A stretch of 64,000 nucleotides of DNA from Gonocerus acuteangulatus (GCA_946811695.1 OX328123.1:47080253-47144252), one strand, 5' to 3'. Counted from the first letter of the stretch, positions 30,820-58,618 are shown. Notes: generated by a model from the sequence alone, not told the origin. Translations and numbers: made by a program.

Positions 30820-31757
30820 GCCTGATATATTTCTAGCAATGAATTGTTTTTCTTATTTTTAATAATCTGTTTTATTGTCAAATACATTATCCTACTATAA
30901 GAAATGACAAAATAACAAGGAATAAAAACAAAAAAGAAGAATCGTTCAAATAAACGAAATCAATTACTTCAAAGTTTAAGCACGCATTTCTCCGATTGAC
31001 ATCGCCTAATCAAAAATTGTTTCAGAATCTTTTTTGTAGAACATTTAGTAAGCTGTCGCATGGTAACCCTCCGTTTACCAATATTTCAAACAGTTTTCGA
31101 GATATTAGGGAAGGTATACGAAGTTCCCAAAACTTTTCATGTCTGTTAATAAAATATTTTATTTTAATCCTTCCTTAACTCCAAACGTAACCAAAATTTC
31201 AACATATTAGTTTTAATGAAAGTAGAACATGTAGAAAATGTTTCAACTGAATCCTATGATTCTATGTACCCAAACCAAAAACGGTATTCGAAAACTATTT
31301 TTCTAATTTTCTCGAAAATGGTTAAAGCTATCGCCTTGGAAATGGTTTCATTCGTTTTCCTAGCCCAAGAAGCCTATAAAACGAGTACTTACAAGCTTAT
31401 GAAGTCAAAAACGTAAGCGTTACGATTTTTTTTTGCGCGAATTTCGCCCCAAACGCCATCTTCCAGTGGGCGGATTCTGCTGGTTAACGAACTTGACCTT
31501 TCAAATTGGACCACGGAATTTTGTACCAAATTTCATCACAATCGGACCATCAGGGAAGCCAGAAATGAGCGAACAGACAAATATATATATATATAAATAA
31601 ATATATACATATATATATATATACAAATTTGAACCACCGTTATTTTCGGTTTCTAGGGGTTCTGAAACGCGAAATTTTCTAGTCGGCACTTCCGGATTGT
31701 TTCATTGTATCAACCTTATAAGCGGGGTTCCTCCCTATGGGGGAGGGAGGAACCGCG

Positions 31758-31802
<45 letters not shown>

Positions 31803-31806
<4 letters not shown>

Positions 31807-33705
31807 CTGTTCGCTCAGTAGCTCCCAGACGAATGGTCCGATTTTGATGAAATTTGGTACATAAATCTTTCGTCTAATTTGAAAGGTCAAGTTCGTTAAC
31901 CAGCAAAATCCGCCCACTGGAAGATGGCGTTTGGGGCGAAATTCGCGCAAAAAAAATCGTAACGCTTACGTTTTTGAGTTCATATGCTTGTAAGTACTCG
32001 TTTTATATGCTTCTTGGGCTAGAATAAACGAATGAAACAATTTTCAAAGCGATAGCTTTAACCGTTTTCGAGAAAATTGGAAAAATAGTTTTTGAATACC
32101 GTTTTTGGTTTGGGTACTTAGAATCATGGGATTCAGTTGAAACAGTTTTTGCATGTTTGAATTTCATTAAAACTAATATGTTAAACTTTTGGTTACGTTT
32201 GGAGTTAAGGAAGGGTTAGAATAAAATATTTCATGAACAGTCATGAAAAGTTTTAGGAACTTCGTATACTTTCATTAATATCTCGAACACGGTTGGGAAA
32301 TCGTGGTAAGTGGATAGAAACTATTTGAAAGCTTACTAAATTCTCTACGAAAAAGATTCTAAAACTATTTTTGATTAGGTTAGGTCAATCGGAGAAATAA
32401 GTGCTTAAAACTTCAAATACGTCTGTTTTGTTTTTATGAACGGGTTTTTGTCGTTCTTTTTGTCTCTTTCCCTTAGTTTTTTATTGCTTTTTATTTTTGT
32501 AATTCTTATATTAGGTAAATTTATTTGTGTTTAAAACAGGATAGTTAAAATGAGAACCAATTTTTTGTTGTTAGAAATAGATGAGTTATAAAAATACGAG
32601 TACCTTTGCATAAATTCCTAGCAACCTGAAAATTTGCATGAAAGATAGGAACAACATTATAAGGGAATTGGGAAAAGCCCTTATAGATCCCATGAGTGCA
32701 AAGAATTTTTTTCGAGGTCAAAGTTCGCTAAAAAAGGTTTTTAGGAATTTTCAGCGAAACGTTTTGTTTTATGGTAAACATAGTTGAGACAAAAATTGTA
32801 GATCGTGCAATTATGTACAAAACTTCATTACAAGTCACTTTCATTAGACTAACCATTTCTGAGAAAAGGAGATTCCAGAATTATCTTTAGTTTCATTCAA
32901 CATAATATGCTAGACTCGGCTAGAAGTTTGTCAAGGAAACAATGCTATGACTGGCTACCTGCTCCTCTTTCTAAGGTCCTGACAATAAGTACCGTTACAG
33001 CCCCAGCCATAAACATCGAAAAATTACCTGCTTGACATTTGATAATATTAAACTCGTGAAGTAGTTCCTCTTTTTGTGTCTCTGTTTACCTTAGTTATTA
33101 ATTTTTATTTATGTTGTACGCCTTATTTTTTAATTGGGTGCTGTTATTTTGATTGCATTTTTTTTCAATAAAACAAAGCTAGTAAATGAGAAGGATGTTC
33201 ACGCTTATAGAGAAAATAATTTTGGAGGGGACTGGGAGAATTTCGGGGGGGGGGCTGAGAGGATTTTGGGGGTATGGGATAATACAAATCTAGAACATGG
33301 AATAGTTAGACAATTAAAACGCTATTAAGCCCAAAAGAAATTATTTTTTTCTGAACTAAGTGATCTTATTATTATTTTTGAGGTTTTTACGGCACATTTT
33401 TTTTCTGCAGCCCTCTGAGCCCCCCCTTGTATACGCCCATGCATGTTTTTGTTTTATTTTATGGATGTATAGAGTTTTACTTTAGAATGAGAGCTGGATT
33501 GTGTAATTTCCGCTTCTGTGTAAGTTACTACTGCCGGTTCCCTGACGCCTTAATATCACTTTTATTCGAGATGTTCGAGACGTTGAAAATTTTGACAAAA
33601 TATGTAAAAAAAAAGAAGTTTATTTCTATTGTAAGATTTTCAAATGACATTAGGGTTAAGAACGGAACCGCGCTAAGATGATGCAGTTCCTGCGAGTCGG
33701 ACTTT
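31803..33705 (-). mobile_element. H1 element copy 6, inverted, with M2 inside
   Basis: Begins after a TA tract with TTTGTCTGTTCGC (inverse of the GCGAACAGACAAA motif) and runs through the H1 body to about 32590; the left hairpin and end (GAACCGCGCTAAGATGATGC, GAGTCGGACTTTT) are at 33660-33705. About 32600-33190 has no match to other H1 copies. The right terminal hairpin is replaced by the TA tract shared with copy 5. Confidence 0.65.
33198..33442 (+). mobile_element. MITE family M2, copy 4
   Basis: TAGAGAAAATAATTTTGGAGG at left, a run of G, the conserved core, and TATACGCCCATG at right. Confidence 0.7.
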
Positions 33706-33744
33706 TTAAGTGTGTGTGGACTTGGGTTTCAACATTTTCTCCTC

Positions 33745-33749
<5 letters not shown>

Positions 33750-33805
<56 letters not shown>

Positions 33806-33965
33806 CTTTACTGCCTAACAAATAACTGGGCTATCTACAGGTTGCCACCCTTTTATAATGCCACAGCATGTGGACGGTCACCCATTCAGGTATTGTTCAC
33901 GCTTCATGTAGCTTAACTTTGGTGATCAACGTGAACCGGTGTATTCAACGTGGCTAAGGCCAATC
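33750..33965 (-). mobile_element. 5S-derived SINE, copy 2
   Basis: Inverse 5S-like sequence (CACCCATTCAGGTATTG, CTTAACTTTGGTGATCAACG, CCGGTGTATTCAACGTGGC) with a shortened tail and a 55-bp T run (the A tail). More diverged than the 12181 copy. Confidence 0.75.
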
Positions 33966-34683
33966 CAAATTTTGGCTCATAATCTCACAAGAAAAAACTG
34001 ACTTTGTTCTCTTCTTTTTAAATTGCCCATGTATTTGAAGAAAACGTACTGTCCACTTCAAGACTGTTTAAAAGCTAATAGCAAAGTAGGGTTTGTAGTA
34101 TTTGGTATACCAATAAGTAAAACAAGAAAATGATGCTTTAGGCATTAAGAATTTTTATGTTTTTATAAATATACAAATATGATTTGGTGGTAAGACAATC
34201 TTTGGCATTTTTAATATTCTAGAAACAGAAAAAAAGTTGGAGGAATGCGTTTAATATTCTGTAATATTTTATAGTATCAAATGGGATAATACAAAAGAAA
34301 TAGCTCTTCTCTTAACTCATTTCTTTTTCTATAAAAATTTCCTATTCCTATTTATAAAAATTGATTATTCTACCTATTTCTCATAGAGATTATACAGCTT
34401 TAGTATACTATTTCAAGTCTAAATGATAATGCAACAAACGTTTTCTTATTTAACTTTTCATAATTTTCAGTCATTTGTCTCAGTTGTTTTCTTTCCTGCA
34501 CCTGGAAAACACCGGCTGGAATAATTCAGTAATGACGCCCTGAAAAAGTAATTAATAAGAATTCTGTAAGGTGATAAGGAGAACTGGTGATAAAGTAATG
34601 TGATAGGACTATTAACATTTAAAGAATGTGCAATTAAAATTGCACAAAAATTAATAACAACAATTAATTTTTGTTAAATTATG
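33966..34683. other. no recognised content
   Basis: AT-rich spacer; nothing supportable seen. Confidence 0.5.
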
Positions 34684-34760
34684 TGGAAGAGACTCGATAG
34701 CCGTGATTGTTAAGGCGTTAACACTTCATGCCTAGGGTTGTGGGTAATCCCCCCCCCCCA
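34684..34760 (+). mobile_element. SINE-C relic (tRNA-like head)
   Basis: AGCCGTGATTGTTAAGGCGT and GTTGTGGGTAATCCC correspond to the A- and B-box regions of SINE-C at 47177; B box degraded and followed by C and A runs. Confidence 0.5.
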
Positions 34761-34789
34761 AAAAAAAAAATACCTTGCAACAAAAATTT

Positions 34790-35340
34790 ACCCATTGTCA
34801 TGGGAAGGAAGCAAAAGACACAATTTCTTCTGAAAGAAAAATTATTATTAGATTGCACAATCAGTGCCATTCCTTGTGGAAATCAGTAGAATTGTTTATA
34901 GGAGCCACACAAATATTCAAAAAATAATTTATAGTTACAGAGAGACTAAAATTATCCTTCCAAACCCAGAAGTAGCCTTCCTATGATATTAACTGATTTA
35001 GTGTGGATTACTAATATCTAATGATTTATTTTTTTATATTGGTTAATAAAATAATAGTTTAAATTATTTTTATCGATATTGTGGTCTTTAAAATGTACTT
35101 TTTTCATTAAATAAATTTACTTTCAACTCATCACTCTTGTATATATGGATTTATAATACATATTGTTAATATCTAATGATTTATTTTTTTATATTATTGA
35201 CAGATAGAATAAAGTATTGATGATTGATTGTATAGTCTATACCATTTATATTATTTTTCCCGAAATGGTGCTCCTTAAAAACTGATTTTTTTTTTTTTCA
35301 AAATAAACTTAGTGTATCAATACTTTTCACACTCACTGTA
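34790..35340 (+). pseudogene. Tc1-type transposon relic, N-terminal transposase
   Basis: The frame from the GGGAAGGAAGC region reads KDTISSERKIIIRLH, then frameshifted pieces resembling the Tc1 helix-turn-helix linker (KKIIYSYRETK). The end at 35340 (TTTTCACACTCACTGTA) resembles a Tc1-type terminal repeat. The catalytic part is deleted. A 30-bp direct repeat (TAATATCTAATGATTTATTT, near 35010 and 35168) lies inside. Confidence 0.5.
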
Positions 35341-35965
35341 ATTCATTTGATTGCCAAATGGCTTGAATCTTACATTCCTATCATACAGAAGTATTATGTT
35401 GTTTCACTTTGTTAGAAGATACTACTGTTTTTGATATTAATACTCCTCAAAAAAGGAACCATAAACAGAATATATGAACTAATTAATTTATTTTGAAATA
35501 GTAGTCACTTATGTTAGTTATATATCACATTGTGTGTTCCATGCTGTTAGGTTTTCCAATAAAATAATATTAACCAATGTGCATTTTAAATAGAATAGTT
35601 TACTTGCATGCTCAACATGAAAGATAAGGACTCAAAAATTTGCATTGTTATAGTTTTATGCTGAGTAAATTGTAATACAATTTTCTGAACTGTTCTCTTA
35701 ACGTGAGTATAACTTTTTTTTTTTTTTAAAGTTGATTTGGACTTAATAGTTTTATTAGACAATAAACTAATTTCATCAGTATTTGTGCACTAATATTTGT
35801 TCAAAGAAGTGTTATCCCCTTTTTAATCATGCGTTAAAATGAAAATGAATTCCATAGCAGGCCGAGGGGGTAGACTGTAAGGTACTGCAACGTGATCTCT
35901 AAATGAAGAGAATAGAAAATAAAACCTTCTGTTCAAGCTGGAAGGATCAAACTTTGAACAATAAT

Positions 35966-36020
35966 TTTTGTTTTGTTTCTGGTGCATCAACTGCTGAAGA
36001 GTTTAGCACCTAACAGTAAT
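35966..36020 (-). mobile_element. SINE tail fragment
   Basis: Inverse of the shared SINE tail (GGTGCTAAACTC...CAGTTGATGCACCAGAAAC) with an A-rich end. Confidence 0.4.
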
Positions 36021-36539
36021 TATTGTTATAATTCTCTAGGAAGATTATACATTTATTTTATTAAATAAATCTAAAGAAATGATACTCGATACATTTGGTT
36101 CAAGGAATTTTTCCTTGGAAAAATGGAGGAAAATTTCCTCCTGCAAAAGGTTACTAACGGTCAAAATCTCTAAGACGATTGCCATACTGTCTGCAAAAAT
36201 GACTGCTGGGGCTTATGTATATTTTACATTCGCATAGATTAAAATATGTGACTTTTCAATTATACAAATTTTTTGAGTAATAAATAATAAAAGTGTAGCA
36301 TTATTGCACTGTTATTCAGGGAAATGAAATTACAGATTCACTTGATTCATTGGAACTTAATAGAGAATTTGAATATGTGATTATATCTTTATCTTGCATT
36401 GGCCAATTTCATGTAAAAGATCAGTAAATGTTTCAGAGTCAGTAAATGAGTCTAAAACTCTTCATAACTGATGATAAAATATATTTTTTTTAATATTTTA
36501 TCTTCCCAATATTTTTTTATATTGTATGAATTTCAAATA

Positions 36540-36780
36540 TGAAAACAAATTATAAACTTAATCCATCGTTTTGGGATACCCATAACCAAAATTTCTGTTT
36601 GCCCATATTTTCTCAAAAACCGTTAAATATATCATCATGAAATTGCTTTATTTGGTCTTCCACATCAACTTGGTATAAAAAGTGTAACTGGAAGTCTATA
36701 AACACTCTATGATTTTGTTTTGTTGAGTTCGCCTAAAAATAGTGCTGCTGGTGAACAGATTCTGCTGGTTAATGAAAGGA
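36540..36780 (+). mobile_element. ancient H1-type relic
   Basis: Weak but ordered matches to H1: TTTTCTCAAAAACCGTTAAA, then TTGGTCTTCC, then AGATTCTGCTGGTTAATGAA. Far more diverged than other copies. Confidence 0.45.
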
Positions 36781-37143
36781 AGAACACTTTTCTGTGCTGT
36801 ACTATTAGTTATAAAAGAAAATTGTTAATATGAAGGTTTTGAAGTAATGAAGCAACTTATTTTACATTAAGGGATTATTTTCATGTTAATATGACAAGTT
36901 TGATAAGTTTTTATTTATTAAATAAATTATTACAACATAGACAAACAATTAAATTTTGTAAGAAGTTTTATATTATAAGTACATATATGTATAAAAAATT
37001 ACTTTATATTTACAAAACCTAAACAATATTTATCTTTATTTATTTAATTGTAACCTAATCAAATATCACATTTCATTCAGCTTATTTACTGATTTTACAT
37101 AACAGAAGTACTTTCTCCTAATTCCTTTGGAAAGTTTTTATAT
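36781..37143. other. AT-rich spacer downstream of the repeat-protein gene
   Basis: Nothing recognised. Confidence 0.5.
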
Positions 37144-37149
37144 TTTATT
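37144..37149 (-). promoter_or_regulatory. poly(A) signal of the repeat-protein gene
   Basis: AATAAA on the minus strand, 331 bases after the stop codon; the best-placed signal in the presumed 3' UTR. Confidence 0.5.
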
Positions 37150-37479
37150 CAATGTTTTGTTCGAAAATACATTGATTTAGGAAGTGCAGTGTATATACAT
37201 TTGCAGATTTTAAATTAACTTATAACCTACACATCACAGATGGCCACTCATAATTAACTAGAATTTACTTTAAAATGTTTAATGAGACTGGATGTACTAA
37301 AATATTACACAAAACATACTTTTCTTTCTTGGAATAAATTGACAGCACTTACTCCAGACTATTTCCCTTTATGAATGTTATGAATAAATTTAACATTTGA
37401 ACTTTAATATTGGCAAAGATTGTTTGTTTTCTTATTTAAATATATTTCTTATCCCAAATTTAACCTATCATTAAGGATA

Positions 37480-52303
<14,824 letters not shown>

Positions 52304-52338
52304 GACTGAGGATGTGAGCACGGACCGAGGGTTATATA
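52304..52338 (-). promoter_or_regulatory. core promoter of the repeat-protein gene
   Basis: TATATAA starts at 52338 (minus), and the arthropod initiator TCAGTC has its A at 52307, 31 bases downstream: ideal spacing. This predicts a leader of only AGTC before ATG. Confidence 0.6.
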
Positions 52339-54389
52339 GCTAGGTCGAAGTGGGAATCCCGCTCTGGGGCTTCAAGGGTAGCTCTGGGCAGCTACAGGCT
52401 ACTTGGAGTTCCCTCCGGGTAACGCTTGTCGGGGATCGCCCTGCCAATTATTGGTCGGCATCCGGGAACGAAGTCGAAGGTAAATTTGTCATCGTCAGTG
52501 GCTAAAATGAAAAATTCTCTTGGATTATGTTCCATCAAACGGCCGCTTTCCCATGAAGAAAGGGATAACAGGTGTGTGCGCGTCAGATTGTGGAAACGAA
52601 GAGGGAACGTACATAACGTGTTAAGTCCTCACTGAACCCCCCCCCCCCACAACACACAATCCATCTAACGTTCCCACTATATAAAGCTTCCCTGCGATCC
52701 CCCGTGGGGTTTCGCATTCCAAGGGAGATCGCGAGACCGCCCTCGGGAAGAGGACCTCTTACGCTAAGCTCCCGCCCGCAGTAGAGTGCTTGAGAAGAAA
52801 GGGGTAACACCTCCCCCCCACCTAGTTGCTTAGCCTTATTGACATTCATTGCATCGTTTGTTTCCTCTTCAGGTACACATCAATCTTACTTAAGTCATTG
52901 GCCACCTCTTCATTAACGTATTTACAGGTTGCCACCCATGGGAGGCCACGGAATTTTTTCAGCGAGCTCATCGCTGAAACAGTCAACTTGCCACAATCGC
53001 AACTCCATCCAGCACTTCAGCAGGAGAATCCACCCTGCTTCGCACAGAACCATGATTAGATTAGAAGAATTAATTAAGTACTTTGTGCTAGTGAAGCACA
53101 TACATATAAAGGAAACATATATTGGACGTTTTGGTCTCTGAAAGCCACCAAAATAATTATAATAATCTTATATTATGATGCTATTAAAATTTCAGCTCAT
53201 ATAATTTAGAAGAATTAGGGAAACATGTGGTATTTGTCAGAAATACTTTCACCAATAATAATAGTGCCATGAGCGGCTTATACAATTTTTTGTTTCTCAT
53301 AAAAAGGAAAAAAAAAAAAAAAATTTCGGCTCGCGGGCTCCTAGAGTCTTACCTTGGGAAAGTATTTAGCCCTCTAGATAACTTTAAATTACAATCCCCC
53401 CCCCTTCTCGAAATGTCTCTTTTCATCTATAATAACATAAAAAGACAAGAAAAAAAAATCTAAGTGAAGCATTAAGGAGTAAATCACTTAAGATGTCGTG
53501 GGATCTAAGAGCGGATGTGACTGGAATCACCTTAGGCATCCTAGGGTTGGTAAGTTAGTAAGTACTTGTGTAAATCTTGATTAAAAGTGATATTATATTT
53601 GTTATAATATTATTTTAGCGCAATCTTTGCTTGTTTTCCTATAAATTTTATGTCATTTGAAAAGGTTAAAATAGAATCTCTTAATGATTAGTTATATTTC
53701 GTGCACTAATACGGTACTAATGAATGTATCGATTAGCAGAATGCGACTCACTCCCTCCAGAGTTAGTTGTCCCTCCGGGTATTTCTTAAACTCCACTAGA
53801 TCTTAAGGAACGATTCACAAAGGAATGGAGCCATTCTCGTTTTGGGTCTTTTTTACTTTACCCATACCAGTTACTTATTTTTAAAAGAGTGATTTATCTT
53901 ATTATTAAATTAATACGAGAAAAGAAAAGATAGAATGGAAATCATACTGAGGTTTTAGAATAATTCCGGGAATGCGTTTTAGGCATTATACAGTCAACCA
54001 TTCCCAAAATTGTTCAGCCTAATACAGGAGCCCATACCCAAAGGATTGACTCATTGCGCTTAAAAAATGAACAAAATTGAATGTGGCACCACAAGATCCC
54101 TTTTAGACTCATACCTATGTGGGCTTATTTACAGAAGAAGGTACAAAAACGAGGATATATTTCATTGTATTTTAAGATCATTATTATATACAGATATTTA
54201 TGCTAAAACTTATTGGCAATAGAGGTTTCCTTGAGCGAACGTCAGATGGCGGCCGAGTCATTTCCGCTCAGGATGCTGTCAGTTTCCTGAAAATGGCGCC
54301 ATAAAACTTACTTCTCTTTAAGATTTAACACATATTTTTACGAATGATCAAACTATACCAATAACTGCTTCTATTACTGTACTAATGTA
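52339..54389. other. upstream region of the repeat-protein gene
   Basis: GC-richer near 52340-52850, then AT-rich. A plus-strand TATATAAAG at 52678 and short frames at 52426, 52583 and 52826 have no support as genes. Confidence 0.45.
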
Positions 54390-54441
54390 ACTAGGGATAA
54401 GAACGCGCTAAGATGATGCAGTTCCTGCGAGTTGGACTTTT
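54390..54441 (-). mobile_element. H1 left-end fragment
   Basis: CTAGGGATAAGAACGCGCTA, GATGATGCAGTTCCTGCGAG, TTGGACTTTT: only the left hairpin and end. Confidence 0.7.
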
Positions 54442-54947
54442 ATTCAGTGGCATAGTTATCATAGTACATGCTAGGCTTAGCTATGATAGTTGGAAAAGTA
54501 AAATTGATGTATTATGGAGTTTTCAGTATTGTTTCTAGTAAAGTATCTATGTATATTTGAAGGTTTATTGTCCCTCCTAAATATATTTCAGAGAACTAGA
54601 AAGGGTGGTATTCTTTGTAAAGTATTGCATAATTTCTTATTAGGTATTCTTAGTAATTCCGCAAACTATTGTCAGTAGATGATTCATATTTTCTCGTGAC
54701 CGAAGGACAGTGGCTGCCTTTTTCAGTTCTGTCCCTTGAACTTTCCTAACTGGAACTCTACCATATCCGTTTAGTCTACGTCATGACGGCTTTTCTACTA
54801 CAGATAATAATATGCTCAATTGTAGGCGTGTGACTCCTGCTCAGAGATGTGGCTTAGGCAGGGCCTCCGAGAGGAAATACGGCCCTTGTCCAAATATCTT
54901 AACGGTCCCTTACCACCCCCCCCCCCCCCCCCTGAAACTATTAATGG

Positions 54948-55480
54948 GACACTATCTTTGGCATGTAGACATTCGCTAAGAAAGGATTTTTTGATATTCA
55001 AATTTTTAAGGGGTTTAAAGTTTTAGTTGGTTAGAGCATGCACGCCTAGGCAGCATGCGTTGCTAGTACTGTATCTATTTCATAGTATTATTTTTAATTG
55101 AGTTTAATTTCAACTATGATGGCAGACCTGCATTGTGATTTTTTCCCTCATAGAGTTTACGGTATACCCGGTGATGGTCCATCCGAGCTAATAATATCCG
55201 GAACCCTTCCACCCTTCCCTTCTCCTCACCCATCAGCATCCCCAGTCAGAACAGTTCTTGACAATGCACGCAAATATAATGGGTGTTTCCAAATGACATC
55301 TTGGAAACAAATTCTTAAATGTTAGCGTCCATGTACTATTGACAACGAACTTCTACCGGTACGGGTTAAACTTCGATTGCTGGTAACCTTTTGATAACGG
55401 GGTATCTCGTTGTTGATACTGGTCCGTAGCGCCCCAGTGTCAAGAAACATTATATTTTAATTACATATAATTGTTTATTT
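54948..55480 (+). mobile_element. Helitron H3, second copy
   Basis: Follows the 11165-11906 copy (CATGTAGACATTCGCTAAGAA, TATCTATTTCATAGTATTAT, TAACGGGGTATCTC) but adds about 150 bp absent there (CCGGTGATGGTCCATCCGAG). The Helitron 3' end is missing. Confidence 0.6.
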
Positions 55481-56169
55481 ATTTATTTATTATAGAGCTC
55501 GCATATGTAGCGACTCGCCCTTATCCAGATGTTCGAAGTAGATACCAGTAACAGTTAAACAAGTTAAAAATATAAGTATTTGCAGTTATATTTGTAAAAA
55601 AAAGGTTAAAAAAGTTTAGAGCAACTAAGAAAACAAAAAAACTAAACAAAAAAATAAATAAATAAAATAAAAAGTGTAAAAATTTTACACTATTGAATTA
55701 TTCCAAAATTTAGAAAGAGGTAATACGTGAATGTGTATTGTACATTTTTGTTTACAAATATTTAGCCTCTTCCAGACTAGGAAAAATCATTATTTTTTGT
55801 TTTAAATGATATTCAGTATATTAGGGTTTCTTGGGGTGCTGATTTTAAATCTGCTATTATTTTTGGTGTAAAAAAAAAATGTATAATACTAGTTTACCTG
55901 AAAACGAAAGCATATTTTTGAATATATTTGAGGGGAAATAAATTATTGTTTAACGATTATATTTTTCGTTTAATCTACTGTTTAGAACAAATTAATTGGT
56001 GAAAGAACTATGTCAATATCATTTTCTAAACTCGATATAAAAAATAAAGCACTTTCAACCTATTTTATTTTATTTCTCGGCTCCTAAGGCGCATTGGACG
56101 GAACGCTCGGACACGTGTCGATTATTTTTCGATGTAGAATCACCAGAAAAAAATTGGTCCAAATCGGTG
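55481..56169. other. no recognised content
   Basis: AT-rich; nothing supportable seen. Confidence 0.5.
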
Positions 56170-56494
56170 ACCCCATCGCTGTATCGCACTTGTCAGTGGA
56201 GCACTCGACTGAATGAACTGGAGGAACCAGGATCAAAACCCGAGCGTGTCCTACAGATTTTTTCTTCTAGTGCCATCGTTCGAGGGTTGGATTTGGGGTC
56301 CCAGATCGACCCTAGGCTCACCCAGCCTTTAATTAATTAGTTAATTAATTAATGGGTACCTGCAAAGGGAGAACTCAGGCGGCCGGAGCATAGTACTGAC
56401 CACACTATATCCCTAGTGTTCCGTATGGTCAAGAATCAGATACCTCTACAGTATCTGCCCCTCTGGGCCCTTAGTGGTCTGTTACGGGACTGAT
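56170..56494 (+). mobile_element. SINE-A copy with degraded head
   Basis: Head region CAGTGGAGCACTCGACT and GGATCAAAACCCGAGCG, body TTTAATTAATTAGTTAATTA, end CTGTTACGGGACTGAT. The A and B boxes have substitutions. The GGTGCTAATGACTC block is deleted. Confidence 0.7.
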
Positions 56495-56504
56495 ATTTTC
56501 CCCC

Positions 56505-56945
56505 CCTTCATTGAGTTAACGCTATTCCTGGTGATGGTCCATCCGAGGTAATAATCCGCAGTCAGAACACTTCTTGGTAATGCTCACATATATAATGCGT
56601 GTTTCCTAATGACATGTTGGAAATATAAATTTTTAAATTTTAATGTACATTTATTATTGACAACAAATTTTAACATGTACCAGTTAAGCTCCTGTTACTG
56701 CTAACCTATAGATAACGGGGAATCTCTAGATTATCTGTTTGTTGACACAGTTCCAGAGAGCCCCAGCGTCAAGGAGCATTATACTTTAATTACTTATCAA
56801 TTGATGAATAACATATAGTATGACGGGAACCGTGCTATAATGAACCGCACAAAAGTATGTAGTTGCGTTAGTTTTGATAATGCATTATTTAACGCAATAA
56901 AATAACTACTTATCTGCCGCGACGAAGCACAGGTATTCAGGTACT
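56505..56945 (+). mobile_element. Helitron H3, third copy (right part)
   Basis: GGTGATGGTCCATCCGAGG onward, matching both other H3 copies; ends TGCCGCGACGAAGCACAGGT with a mutated hairpin and no CTAG. Confidence 0.6.
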
Positions 56946-57204
56946 GGTTTATATATTACAAATAGAGAATTTAGAAAAATATACATCGGTTGTTCTCAAT
57001 AATAATTATGTGAACTATAATTAGATATATAATTGTGTTATTTAAGAGTGTAATGCTAGTATCAAAATGACGCCGGGCCCCCCGGAGATCACGGACCCTT
57101 AACCAATTTACCAATCCCCCCCCCCCTAGTGGAGGCCCTGAGCATAGGCATTGTAAGCCAGCTTTGCCCACCTTTCATTCGCTTGCCGAGCAACATACCA
57201 AGCC

Positions 57205-57229
57205 TTGCGTTTCAGACCCCCTAGAGACC

Positions 57230-57301
<72 letters not shown>

Positions 57302-57728
57302 CTGTTCGCTCATTTCTGGCCCCCCTAATGGTCCGATTGTGATGAAATTTGGTAAAAAAATCTTTCGTCTAATTTGAAAGGTCAAGTTCTTTAACCAGCA
57401 GAATCCGCCCACCGGAACATGGTTTTTGGAGCGAATTTCGCGCGTAGAAATCGTTTCGCTTACTTCATATGCTTGCCAGTACTCGTTTTATAGGCTTCTT
57501 GTCCTAGGAAAACGAATGAAACCATTTTTAAGGCGATAGCTTTAACCGTTTTCGAGAAAATTGGAAAAATAGTTTCTGAATAACGTTTTAGCGCGGTTAC
57601 TCCCTATCTCCATAGGGAGAACCCGCTTATGAGGTTGACCTCATGACGCAATCCGGAAGTGCCGACTAGAAACTTTCACGTTTCAGACCCTATAGATCAT
57701 GAAAATATAGGTGGCCCAAATTTGTATA

Positions 57729-57745
<17 letters not shown>
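57205..57745 (-). mobile_element. H1 fragments, inverted
   Basis: Inverse H1 right part with (TA)n at 57230-57298, TTGTCTGTTCGCTC, GACCATTTTT-type body, then a second inverted right hairpin (TTTTAGCGCGGTTACTCCC, CCGGAAGTGCCGACTAGAAA) to another TA tract at 57725. Two pieces joined. Confidence 0.65.
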
Positions 57746-57776
<31 letters not shown>

Positions 57777-57781
<5 letters not shown>

Positions 57782-58243
57782 TATATCTCCTTTATTGATA
57801 TTTACAATCTGTACAAATATGTACAATAAGTAAATTTGAACTTACAATGGCAACACACTGGATGAGATGAGGGGAGAAGGCAGACATTACTGCTACTCCC
57901 AATAAAATTGGTTGAACTATGTACACTATTTACAATATTTACACAATTTCTTGCAATAAGTTGTCTCGTGGCCAATGGCGGTGGAGGCGGCGAGGAGGAT
58001 TATCAGGAATAACATTGGAAGAGAGGGATCTGCCAAGAGGATTGGGGTGGGCTGGGAGTTTAGAGAAAAAGGTCAGGAAACGGGATTTGGCTAAATCATG
58101 GACAAAGGGTGTATCAGTGTCTCGGTGGATGGTTAGGTTTGAAACGTAGAAAGGAGCGTTAAGGATTTTACGGAGGACTTTGGATTGAAAACGTTGGATA
58201 ATGTTTATATTTGATGGCTTAGCTGATCCCCATAGTTCTATCC
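57777..58243 (-). pseudogene. Jockey-type LINE, extreme C-terminus and 3' UTR
   Basis: The minus frame reads GIELWGSAKPSNINIIQRFQ, NAPFYVSNLTIHRDTDTPF and LAKSRFLTFFSKLP, the C-terminal end of a Jockey-type polymerase, related to the copy at 45362-46206. It ends in a 30-bp T run (A tail) at 57747. Short 5'-truncated insertion typical of LINEs. The 165-codon frame here joins this to SINE-A sequence, so its first 60 codons are not LINE. Confidence 0.7.
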
Positions 58244-58278
58244 CGTATATATATATATATATATATAAAAAAAAAAAA

Positions 58279-58618
58279 TCAGTCCCGTAACAGGCCACAA
58301 TGGCCCAGAGGGGCAGATACTGTTGAGGTATCTGATTCTTGACCGTACGGCACACCAGGGAGATAGTGTGGTCAACACTATGCTCCGGCCGCCTGATTTT
58401 CCCCTTGGCCGCTTCGACTGCTAGAGTCATTAGCACCCAAGGTACCCATTATTAATTAAATTAATTAAAGGCTGGGTGAGCCTAGGGACGATCTGGGACC
58501 CCAAATCCAACCCTAGAACGGCAGCACTAGAAGAAAAAATCTTTAGTGCGCGCTCGGGTTTTGAACCTGGTCCTCCAGTTCATTAGTCGAGTGCTCTACC
58601 ACTGAGCTAACCTCGCCC

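Larger units (their letters stand above)
29124..31761 (+). mobile_element. H1 element copy 5, twin of copy 4
   Basis: Same content and order as 25865-28499, shifted by about 3.26 kb. Differences seen include T for G near 30438, T for C near 30636 and A for G near 29293, plus homopolymer lengths. It is inserted in (TA)n: TATATA precedes AAAGTCC and TATATA follows CGCGCTAA, which fixes the element ends. Confidence 0.8.

Noticed and set aside
35008..35200. 30-bp direct repeat (TAATATCTAATGATTTATTT) as target duplication of an insertion
   Set aside because: Too long for a target duplication, and the 130 bp between shows no element ends; probably a local duplication.
22868..35340. Two Tc1 pieces (N- and C-terminal) as one split gene
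   Set aside because: They are 11 kb apart with different terminal repeats; independent relics.
52660..52700. Divergent plus-strand promoter (TATATAAAG at 52678)
   Set aside because: No downstream reading frame or splice structure supports a gene.
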